A stretch of 64,000 nucleotides of DNA from Anthonomus grandis grandis (taxonomy: Eukaryota; Arthropoda; Insecta; Coleoptera; Curculionidae), in NCBI RefSeq assembly GCF_022605725.1, contig NC_065549.1:32813690-32877689 (forward strand), in the 5' to 3' direction. A model generated the notes under the pieces. The model did no database searches. It had not been told where the DNA came from and was given only the letters and a program-made list of their open reading frames with translations. A program made the translations under genes and the position numbers. Below, in pieces: positions 44,998 through 54,617 of the stretch (positions within the stretch are counted from its first letter, which is position 1; each line of letters starts with the position of its first letter).

Positions 44998-47992
44998 TTA
45001 GCTTGGAATAATAGGGGATAAGTTACTTAGAATCTTCTTTTTTCTCTCAGACGAAATGCCTCGATTTGCCGTGTCACTTTTGGGGTCCTGGGCTTGAGCC
45101 AAAAAATTCTTTTTTGAGGATAAATGGAGTTCTTTGAAATCCGTTTCTTTAAAGCACTTTTTGTAAAATAATTGAGTGTATCCTCTCCTCACTTTAGTGA
45201 GCTGATAGATAGTAGTGAAATATGGCCAGCATTTAAAATCAGAATAGGTTAACTCTTTGACATTTATGGAATTATTTTTAGTGCAATTTTGGAAAACATT
45301 TGAAAAACCCTGAAAGTCGTAGACCTTGGGATTTTCTTTTAGGCATTTTTCCACCAAATGATGAAAGCTATCTGCTGACATATAAGTATGTCCGGGCTCA
45401 AAATATTTAATGGTTATTTTTTGAGCGGCGGTGTAATTGGTATTAATTATATATACAAGATAACTTAAGAGCGACCAATTTTTATTTTGCCCGCTGCAAT
45501 TGTCTGCCCATATGTAAATATTCTCTTTATCTCTTGCATATTTAGTAATAAAAACGTTGTAGCAGCTAATTAAGTCTTCTTTTTTTCTCCCAGCAATGGC
45601 TTCATGCCAAAGAACTGCCAAAGCCTTATTTTCTCGAGTTAGACTGCCAAGAGGAACAAAGGATTGATTAAAGGCAATTATTCGAGGTGTAAATACAACT
45701 TGCTTGAACATATCTATTCTAGGAAGCATAATGACTTTTTGCATTTCGGTAGAATAGAATATGCTATATTCATTGTTAGTTTGTATTTTATCAGCACGAT
45801 ATTCCTCTTTAGTAAATTCAACTTTTTTTATGTGTTCTAGCCATCCAGAACAATTAGAACAATCGGTATTTTGTGATGCGTTTTCTTTATTGTGGCTAGA
45901 ATTATGCAGAAAGAAAGATTCGCATTTCTCACACTCCTCGTGTCCCAATTTCGTAAATGATATTTTCTTTTCTTTTACAACTGTTCTATACAGTTCGTAT
46001 GATATTTTCATATTGGCGTGACATATTTTAAAATTTTGAAACATACTTGTAATTGTTATATCACTAGGCAAATATAGTTTATTTGGCGCATGTTCCCTTC
46101 TGTAGTGGGACACGCATGGTGAATATTTTTTAATGTGATTTTGGATAATGTCACGATCGGCCTTTATACGTTTATATGAACCGCGTTGATCTGACAAAGG
46201 ACTGCCTATAATTCGCAAAATAGTATCATTATTGCCAGCGTATCCCATAGTTGTCAAAAAAAACATCTCACAGATTTCTACACGCACACCATCATCGCCT
46301 TTTAAGAAATACTTTTTTATAAAGTGTTTTTTAATACTGTTACTTTTCGTTTTTGTTTTTTCTATGTAATGGTTTAAAAACGCTTTCTGCTCCGTAAAAT
46401 TTTTGGCCCAGTAACTATTATTAATTTTTAAATGAAGTGGTTCGCCAATTTTAGTCAAACAATTCCTTTTGCACTCGCAACTTTTTTTAACAGCATGTTT
46501 CTCCTTTTTTTCGGCGCTTGAAAAAGTCTTCCTTTTACCCTTATTCACTACATATTTTTTTCTTCTTCTTGCCTCTCCTTTCTTTGTATTAGAAGTATCC
46601 AATTTCATACAATCTTCGGCAGTAGCAAGTGACACGCTTTCTAAAAAGAAAAAAAAAGTAAGTACATAATTATACAATGTTTGTGTAGTTTTAATAAAAA
46701 ACGTATAAATTAAGTGATAACCAGAGACCATTAGGGTATTTTTTTACCTGTTGTGTTGTTTTCAATATCAGAATTCTGATGAATTTCTGAGTCAGCTTCA
46801 ACATCCATAATTTCTGACCCTAGTCTTTCTGGCATCTCCAGCTCTTCTCGTTCCTGGAGATCACAGCGCTCATCGTCAACTAAAACAATAAAAATGTTAT
46901 GATGTAGGTAAAAATATTTTTAAATGCCAAACACAATTTTTAACGATTTCTAATTTAAAATTATTTTCATAAAACATATACCTGTATTTATGTTTTTTTC
47001 TACCTGTTGTTTGGTTTTCATTTTATCTGTGACACAAAGAATTTCTGAATCAGCTTCTGTATTCATCATATCTGAACCCAGTGTCTGAGATCCCTCTAGC
47101 TCTTCTTCTTGAAGGTCACCGCGTTTCTCGCCATCTAAAAAAAGATAAAAAAATACGATGTATAAAATTTTACCTAGATCTAAGATCGCATCGCTTAGAT
47201 CTGAGTATAAAAAATAAAAAAAGTGGTCTAAAGTCAATTAAAAATAATTTCTAATTGTCATAAAACTATGTATAACAACTAAAACATATATGTATATGTA
47301 TAAATATATATGTTTTTACCTTTTGTTTGCTTTTTATTATCTGGACCATGAATAATTTCTGGGTCGCCTTCCATACCCATAATATTTGGCCCTAATCTCT
47401 GTGATTTTTCTGTCTATTCGTTATATTTTAAATCAAATTCGTTGCATTCATTGTTGACTAAAATATAATAACCATTTTAAGATTTTTTTACTTTAAGTCA
47501 TAAATTGTACCTATTTAAAAGAGATGTATTATGTATTTATTATAGAACAAATAAATACTGCTAATGGAAAGATAATAAACACTAATGTCCTTATTCGTTC
47601 CAAGATAAAATATATGTACCTATTATACATAAATATATTTTTACAAAACATTGGATATTAATGTACAAAAAGGGTTAAAAATAGTTACATAAAAAATAAC
47701 GTAAACATAAAAAATAAATTAAAATAAATCAATATTTACCTTGTTTTTTGTTTGATTGGGCTATATCCAAAATTTGACACATATCGTTCATATCCAATAA
47801 ATTTACATTTTCCTCTACAAAACTGTCTGTACTTAAGGGATGTAAGTTTTCATCCAAAATAATCATGTTTTCTGTTATTATCAAACTGTCATTTAAACTA
47901 GTTGAGTCGTTTAAACTATTTCTAGATTCTTGTCCTAATGGTCGATTATTTTCCAAGACTTGCAGTACCATCCTTTTTGCCCTTGATCCCAT
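44998..47992 (-). pseudogene. DUF7869-like protein, candidate transposase, five exons
   Basis: Exons: 47740-47992 (ATG, MGSRAKRMVLQVLENNRP), 47320-47457, 46982-47134, 46748-46879 and 44998-46640. All junctions are GT/AG and all are phase 1, giving 772 codons. The last exon holds the conserved domain: a Cys cluster 'CECKRNC', 'EVCEMFFLTT'-like helix ('RVEICEMFFLTTMGY'), a zinc-like insert 'CEKCESFF...CSNCSGWLEH', then 'FYSTEMQKVIMLPRID', 'IYIWADNCSGQNKNW' and 'FEPGHTYMSADSFHHLVEK'. The last three look like the acidic strands of an RNase H-like fold (E or D, D, D). Lesions: a TAG in exon 2, and a TAA at 44998-45000 after which 23 further codons ending at a TAA (44926-44928) still read sensibly. 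A minus-strand AATAAA lies at 44925-44930. The DUF7869 assignment rests on remembered motifs (DNCxGQNKN, GHTxxxxDS). Confidence 0.8.
46748..47457 (-). repeat. Three tandemly duplicated exons
   Basis: Exons 2, 3 and 4 (138, 153 and 132 nt) encode related peptides: 'QRLGPNIMGMEGDPEI', 'QTLGSDMMNTEADSEI' and 'ERLGSEIMDVEADSEI'. Each is preceded by an acidic stretch and ends at a phase-1 donor, and each length is a multiple of three, so any can be skipped without frame loss. The TAG in exon 2 would be avoided by skipping it. Confidence 0.8.
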
Positions 47993-48212
47993 GTTAAAAA
48001 ACCGCGAATCAATTTGCCGAAAAGAAAACAAAAACACCTGTTAGTTGACCCAAAGAGATGTCGGGGTTGAATAAAACTATTACGCAATCACGGCACATGC
48101 GGGACACCAAGCGGCACGCGCCACCAAAAAGTCAATTCGCTACTTAATATAAACACCGTATTGGAAGTACGCTTTTGGCGGGAGCGTACAAGTGCGAACA
48201 TTACAAGATACA

Positions 48213-48241
48213 AAGACCGTATCTTTTATAGATACGGTCTT
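48213..48241. repeat. Hairpin AAGACCGTATC/GATACGGTCTT
   Basis: An 11-bp perfect stem, extendable into the loop, about 270 bp inside the right end of the transposon. Further TACGGT copies lie at about 48274, 48304 and 48484, and ACCGTA at 48155. They may be binding sites for the transposase. Confidence 0.75.
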
Positions 48242-48513
48242 AATGTCAAGTAATATCGACATATTTTGAAGAGTTACGGTGTTTATGTTTAGGAAATGTC
48301 TAGTTACGGTCTTTTTAGCAAGTAACGCTTATCCTAAATATAAAAACGTGCAAAATGACTATTTTCATAAATTTTTTTCTGTACTAAAATTTCAAAATTT
48401 GATTTTTTTTTTAAATCCATAGATAAATGCCAAACCGCAGAATTCAAAAATACAAAAATCTCAATTTTGACAAAACTGCGAGATACGGTCTTTTTCACTA
48501 TGACGGCAGAATA

Positions 48514-49860
48514 CAGTTAAGAAGTTTTTTGATTTAACAAATGCTTTTAATTTAGAGCAGTCAATTTTTAAAGCTACAAGAAAGTCAAAGCACTCTTCTT
48601 ATCTTATAGATAATATTTTTATTAGTACACAATGTAACTTTAAAATTTATATATTGAACACGGCGCTTCCCAATCATTTGGCACAGGTACTGTGTTTAAA
48701 TAGTGTGGCTCGGGGAATTCAGTAAATGAAAAGAAAGAAACTGTAGGTTGTGCTTAGGCCTTTCTAAAGTTTTTGATAATATAGACCACGAAAAACTAAT
48801 AGAAAAATTGGATAAGCTTGGTATAAGGGGCGTTGCACTTAATTCGTTAAAATCATACTTGGAAGGTAGAACGCAGAGTGTTGTGGGAGTAGATTCTCAA
48901 GGTAAAAAAATATTTACTGAAAATGTAAATGTAGCAAAGGGTATTCCCCGGAGATCAATTCTGGGACATTTGCTCTATATTCTCTATACAAATGAGCTGG
49001 ATGATGTTGTTGGTGAGGCTACTGTACTTTACACAGATGATATCACTATCATATTTAGTCATGCAAACATGGAGATACTCAGAGAAAGAGTTGAGTCGGT
49101 ACTTAGTCTATTGGTGCATATCTTCCGGCTTTTAAATGTATCCAAAACTCAGTGCGTACTCTTTGAAAATCGAAGGAATGTTAATTTCAGTTTCAATTAT
49201 AATAATAACACAATTTCATCTATTGAAAAGGTTCAGTTTTTAGGTATTAATGTAGATCAACAAGTGGATTGGAAAACACATGTTGGGAAAAAATTTAACC
49301 AAGAGATTCATGTATGCCTTTATTTATAAAACAAAAAATATTAACATTAATCTCAATGTATATATTAGACTGTGTTTTGTTTGTCAAAAATAATGAGGAT
49401 CTTTTAAGTGAATAGTGACTAGACCAACGCATAATTATGATACAAGAAAGAGGAATAACCTGGTAAATCAATGACATAATTTTTCGTATCTTCAGAAAAA
49501 TGTAGAATTTTGTATTACAAAGATTTTTAATAGCCTACCAAAAAGAGTGAAAATCAACCAAACCTTCTAAAAAATATGTTGAAAAAAACATTTAAGATAA
49601 CTTATTAAAAAATGCTTTTTATTATGTGAAAGAGTTTATGATAGCTTGTGAGAGTTGTTTTTCGCTCATCATGATTAAGTAATGTAATTGTTTCTATGAA
49701 TTTTTTAGATGTAAATATCTAGTTCTATATCTTTAAAGTATATTTAACTTTAAGTAAACAAATTTATCTTGGTATTAGGTCATCTATTCTCTTGTTGACA
49801 TTGTTCCACGCCCTTACGGACTTTTGTATTTTGAAAGTAATTTAATAAATATTATTATTA
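48514..49860 (+). pseudogene. LINE endonuclease-RT, right part of the interrupted copy
   Basis: Continues from 44377: 'VKKFFDLTNAFNLEQSIFKATR', 'SSYLIDNIFISTQ', 'LNTALPNHLAQV' (endonuclease C-terminus). After a gap comes RT (48748-49329): 'LGLSKVFDNIDHEKL' (motif A, catalytic Asp changed to Gly), 'AKGIPRRSILGHLLYILYTNEL' (motif B) and 'VLYTDDITIIF' (catalytic box TDD). The 3' region ends in AATAAATATTATTATTATAG at about 49843-49862, the LINE tail. The copy was 5'- and internally deleted before or after the transposon landed. Confidence 0.8.
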
Positions 49861-49862
49861 TA

Positions 49863-50224
49863 GATTTTTTACAAATAAAAATATAAAAATCCCATTTGCA
49901 AAGAAATGTTTGTTACCCTGCTCCATAATTCAATATTCTCCTATCAAAAAAAATGTGTCTCTTGTCTGCATTTTTCTTCTTCATTGATTGTATTTGGGTT
50001 GGGTTGGGTTTTTCTTTATTTTAATTAGAAATATAGCTAAGATAATATGACTGTGCTTATATTAGATTCTTTAGTCAGGTTTTAAGAACAAATAAGAATC
50101 TCATCGGGAACAAAACATTATTGTAGAAAAAAAAGAACAAAAAGAAACTTTCAGTTTTCTAAATTGACTCATACTTAAAAAAAATATTTGAATTATTTTG
50201 TTTTTTATATTGTTTTTTACTTAC
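49863..50224. other. Spacer with a GGGTT-type LINE tail
   Basis: GGGTTGGGTTGGG (49994-50008) followed by TTTTTCTTTATT is, on the minus strand, AATAAAGAAAAA(CCCAA)n, which fits a LINE 3' tail. No coding part is attached. Confidence 0.4.
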
Positions 50225-50333
50225 TTAATACTTGATGAATTTGCCGCCAGTGATCTGGAAATGCTACTATCTTAGACAATAGGTCTAAGAGTAATCTGGT
50301 AGCGTTACTATTGTCTTGGTTTTTAGAAGACGT
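50225..50333 (-). CDS. Candidate host-gene exon
   Basis: 36 codons between a good acceptor (CTTTTTGTGTTTCAG|ACG, 50333) and a perfect donor (AA|GTAAGT, 50225). The peptide SSKNQDNSNATRLLLDLLSKIV, then AFPDHWRQIHQVL, is balanced in composition and unlike the AT-rich noise around it. Read from phase 0 it ends in phase 1. I do not recognise the protein. Another good donor (TTACAG|GTAAGTTT) lies upstream on the same strand at 51766, so the two may belong to one spliced transcript. Confidence 0.4.
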
Positions 50334-52170
50334 CTGAAACACAAAAAGATTTTATATAGTTATTTCAGTATTTTTAAAAAATATAAATTCTTACTATATT
50401 TAAATTTAATAATTAATAATGCAACCCATTTTTTATAGGAAAAAACCATTTATTAAATTTTAAGTAAAAAAGAAGGATTTTGCATAAAAGCCAGCAAGCA
50501 GGCTAGACTAACGTTCGCAAACTGGCGCGACACAAACTTTGTAAACGAGGGTGGGAGCGCTAAATGTGGCGGTCTAATTAATTTAGTAAATTTTCTGCGA
50601 AATTGCTGAACACATTTTCACGGTGATAAGTGTAATTATAAAAGTTATAAGAGGTGAAGCGTAGTACTGAATATTGACATTAAACCTACTTTAAAACTAT
50701 GAATTACAAAACTGATGATTTTTGTTTTTTGTTCATCAATAAAATAAGTCGATAACGCAATTAAATAAGTTTCATTTGTAAAATAAAAAAATTATTTAAT
50801 TTCTTGCAGTATGCCATAAATCAGACGGATGAGCCACAGATATTGCAAATTAAAATACACCCAGTAAAGGACGTATTAATAATATTATTGGAAATTGTCG
50901 GACGTCAATTGCCTTAAGTGTTAGAACGGGTTTAACAAGAGTTTAGGATGGTAAATGTTTCCAAGTATTATCAGTTTTAAACTTAAAACCTAACTGTATT
51001 AAGTAATAGTAAGGATTTAAATTAACTTTAGATGTGGGCATGAATGTGAACCGTCATATTTTTTAATTTTTTTTCAGAGCATGTCCTTGTGAAGACTCAC
51101 AACGGAACGATAAGTTTAAATAATGATTTTTAGAAAACCTGTACCTTGAAAATACCAATATTTTAAGTTGTGCTAAAGTAAGTAACATCATGTACATCAA
51201 AATCAGAGAGTAAAAATAGTAAACATTATTAGAGATTTTCAGCTGAATGGTTTTCCAAAGAAGCTTATCAAGACTATTCAAAGAGTTAAATTGAAAATAA
51301 GAACAACCTACGAACGCCTGATGAATTTGCAGAACTTATACATAAATATTTATACAAGGTATCCCAATTAAGATTCATACATCTTGGTTGTTTGTTCAGC
51401 GATCTTTTTCGTTTTTTAGTAGGAGGCTCTATGGCTATAAGGAGCACATTTTGCGCAGGGTAAGAAATGCGATTCAAGAGTAAAGTATCTTTAAAACACT
51501 ATTTATTTCAAATCTATCAAATTATATTAACGAAGCAACAATTTAATAAATAAACGAAGAGGTTTAAGTGGTCGTTGCAAAGGGGTAGTTCCATTTTTAA
51601 ACGGTAGTTTAAGGCTGTAAAAGGAAACCAGATGTGAGATACGTAAACAAAAGAATTTTCCGGGTAAGCAAAATAATTTTTCAATAAAATTTCGGTTAAA
51701 GAAGTTGAATTCTTTTATAAACTTTAAATTAAAATTTAAATAAATGTAAATATTCAAACTTACCTGTAATATGACTCTTATTTGGGATTTTTATTACAAA
51801 AGAAAATACAAGATACCCTAAAAACTCTTTAGTATTTCTCTTTAAAACCACCTCAGGCAAGATTAAAAATTAAACTTAAGAAAAATTAGATTTTGAAAGG
51901 TATTTTCCTAAAGAGCCTGAAGTCTTGTATTTAAAGTCTTCAACTTTGAATGAAATATGACCCATTAACCAAAATCTGGCAAAATCGTTTACATATTGCT
52001 ATCGAAATACAGCTGCTCACCTCTCTACATATATCCCAAGATAAAATACATATACACGAAAATATAATGATACTGTTATTATTTACAATAAAGACAATAC
52101 TTATAAATCCGAAATCTAATTACATTATATTAGCCAATCTATAACAAAAATGGAACTAAACAAAAACATG
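50334..52170. other. Possible intron/5' region of a minus-strand gene
   Basis: No transposon motif is visible. It contains a strong minus-strand donor at about 51766 (TATTACAG|GTAAGTTTG) with no open frame upstream of it (possible 5' untranslated exon), and a minus-strand frame at 51286-51477 with 'PPTKKRKRSLNKQPRCMNLNW' that I cannot place. Confidence 0.35.
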
Positions 52171-52179
52171 ATGAAAAAT

Positions 52180-52400
52180 AGTGCATTTACGTCCGCCTGG
52201 CTTTTGATCTAGTCTTGCAAATAAACCTCTTGAAAAAACACAATCACCTCATGCAAATTAGATCGGGTAAAAACGGATTTCGTTTAAAGCCATGAGGTCA
52301 TTTCATTAAGCTAACGCGGCTGGATGCCAATGAGCAAAACCACGTGGAGATTGCCGCCTGTTTAGGCTGCTTAATGAGTTTATATGCTTAGAGTAATTAA
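52180..52400. promoter_or_regulatory. Possible regulatory block
   Basis: A less AT-rich island in a transposon-free stretch. It contains an octamer ATGCAAAT (52251-52258, POU-type site) and a palindromic E-box CCACGTGG (52340-52347), with 'GCCGCCTGTTTAGGC' after it. It lies upstream of the minus-strand splice signals at 51.8 and 50.3 kb. This is inference from motif density only. Confidence 0.25.
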
Positions 52401-52727
52401 ATATAAAAGGAAATAAAATTTAAAACGTGAGGAAAAGTCAATACAGATGGGGGAATTGAAGGTTCTGGAACACGAGCTGTTTGAACTCTTTCCAAAAGAA
52501 TTCAAATTATTAAATGGTTTTATGGAGGCAATTCGGCAGTATAATGTAGGGATTTATTTTCAATTACGTTTGAAAATAGACCGATTTCTCGAAAATCAAT
52601 TTTAAATATTGATGAATAAGATGGCTGCTCTGCTCATAATGCGGTTATAGTAAAAGTAAGGCAACTACTTTTACTAGGCGTCTTATTAGTGGTGATATCA
52701 AATAGCGTCCGAAATCCCCAGATTTAT

Positions 52728-52757
52728 GATTATTATTATTATTATTATTATTATTAT
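52728..52757. repeat. (ATT)n LINE tail
   Basis: About ten ATT units, the 3' tail (AATAATAAT on the minus strand, after AATAAAAT) of the LINE that runs leftward from 58.1 kb. Confidence 0.75.
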
Positions 52758-52991
52758 TTTATTAGATAAAAGCCAAGAATTTACATTCTGTATAGCTTTA
52801 TGAACTAAGCAGACATTACAATATATTTTAATAATCTTTAAATGTCAGATTCCAAATTTAGACACTAAACATGTCTATTTGTCCAGACGATTCTTAAAAC
52901 AGTTTACAGAAGGAACAGTTATGACATCTACGGGTAACGAATTCCAAGCATCGAACACTCTATTTGGCAAAAACATTTGACGTGTTTTTAT

Positions 52992-54614
52992 TTAAAAAAT
53001 CTGTCTTTTTAAATTTAAAGTGTGACCGCGAAGTCTAATATCGCGATTTCTTTTAAATACCTCGCCCAAATAATTATAAAGGTTTCTGAATGTAAAAATT
53101 AAATCACCACAAAGTTTTTGCTTTTTAAAAGTTAGCAAGTTTGCATTTGAATGTCTTTCGTTGCAGGTAGGTCTCATCAAACGCAAACCATACATAGAGC
53201 GTCGCTGCAACAATTCAAGTAAATTTTTGCGCACTAAGTCCGCGCACCAGACAGTATATTCAAGACCTGTATATTCAAGGCCTGTATATTCAATAAAAAA
53301 ACGTAGTTAACAAATTCATAAAATTGTGAAATGAAATTTTGACAAAAGTTTTTTATAGTAAATACAACATAGAATTCGCACGTTTCACAATGGAGGCAAT
53401 ATGAGAGATCCTAAGTTACTATTGTTTTGAGATCACAATAAGATTCCATTTCTTTAAGTTCAATGTTATTTATTTGCTAGGGTAGCTGAGGATTATTTTT
53501 TCCTAAATACACCATACACTTTATCGCGTTAAGAGGAAGTAACCATTCACTTCACCAAATAGTGTCCAGATTGATTTGCAATTATTTATGATTAGGGAAC
53601 TGCATATATTCTTGTGTCATCAGTAAACATTGATATACAACATTTTAGTTCTAAAGGTAAATCACACGTGTAAGCCAGGAACAGGAGAGGGCCGAGGACG
53701 GAGCACTGAGAGATTCCGCTGTATACTGGATAGAATTTTGACATGGTGCCCCCAACCCTCATACTGAACTTTCTGTTTTTTAAAAAGTCTTCAATCCAAT
53801 TTAACAAATCTGCTCTAATGCCAAGATGTTCTAGCTTATGTAACAGTCGTTTTATAGGAACTGTATCAAATGCCTTAGCAAAGTCGAGGTAGATGACATC
53901 TATTGGTTGTTTTTTGTCTAATGCTGATATCCACTGGTTAAGGCATTGAAGCAGGTTAGTAATCATAGAGCGACTTCTTACAAATTCGTGTTGGATATTA
54001 GCTATTACATAATTTTTAGTAAAGAATGTTTGCACTTCATCTCGAACAACGGACACCATAATTCTGCAAACAATCAAACTAGGCTTATCGGCCGATAGTT
54101 GCCTGCTGATCACTTGTCACCTTTTTTAAAAATTGGCGTGATCGATGCGACTTTCCACCGTCAGAGTTTTTAATCATTAAGTAATTCATTATTTTTGCAA
54201 GAGGCGTTATCGTTAATTTGTCCAAATCTGCAGACGAATCGTTTTTTAATTTTTTGTTCATTTTTTTCCTCATTTATATTTATTGCTGTTATTGAGTTTA
54301 GAATACAAGGACAGTGTGAGGTAGGTAATACATCTTGTTCAGGCTCTATAGTGAATGCCTGTTCGCATGCTGTTCACATGCTGTCAACAACCTTTTTTAG
54401 CAACGGTATTGACAGCCTTGATTTAATTGAGGAGCGAATGTATTTAAATAGTTTTTTGGAATTTTCGTCGTTTGCTAAATTCATTTCAAAATTTTGGCGA
54501 GAATTTTTGATTAAGTTTGTATTTTCAAAAAATTACGATGATTTATACACTTATATTTTGTCCAGAGATGCTGCCTTCGTTTAACCATGTTAAAAAGATT
54601 TTTATTTATCCAAG
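52992..54614 (-). pseudogene. RT part of the interrupted LINE
   Basis: 53592-54113 (173 codons) reads 'DVIYLDFAKAFDTVPIKRLLHKLEHLGIRADLLNWIEDFLKNRKFSMRVG' (motif A Asp present), 'VYSGISQCSVLGPLLFLAYTCDLP' (motif B, PQG changed to SQC) and 'CISMFTDDTRIYAVP' (catalytic box TDD). 52992-53234 is the post-RT tail ('RRSMYGLRLMRP...LTFKKQKLCGDLIFTFRNLYNYLGEVF...RGHTLNLKRQ'). Frames are broken by stops at about 53590 and 54113. The similarity is to CR1/Jockey-type RTs. Confidence 0.82.
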
Positions 54615-54617
54615 GTT

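Larger units (their letters stand above)
44378..48509 (-). mobile_element. TIR transposon carrying a DUF7869-like gene
   Basis: The 4132-bp unit begins CTGCCGTC and ends GACGGCAG; the inverted ends stay similar for about 30 bp ('AAAAAxACCxTATCTC' in both). AATA is duplicated on both sides (44374-44377 and 48510-48513). The host sequence on both sides is one LINE endonuclease, whose frame is restored without the insert. Hairpins of an ACCGTA motif stand near both ends. The only gene inside is a five-exon minus-strand gene (44998-47992). No RT, integrase or known transposase motif is present, so the DUF7869-like protein is the likely transposase. The 4-bp duplication recalls the Sola superfamily, but I cannot compare the proteins. 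Confidence 0.85.

Noticed and set aside
44998..47992. DUF7869-like gene as a host gene
   Set aside because: The TIRs, AATA duplication and the restored LINE frame show that the whole unit is an insertion.
49993..50010. GGGTT repeats as telomeric sequence
   Set aside because: The insect telomere repeat is TTAGG; only about three units are present, and the adjoining AATAAA on the minus strand fits a LINE tail.
51286..51477. Neuropeptide-like precursor (KKRKR site followed by a two-Cys peptide)
   Set aside because: No ATG, no signal peptide, no amidation site, no known family match; the frame may be chance.
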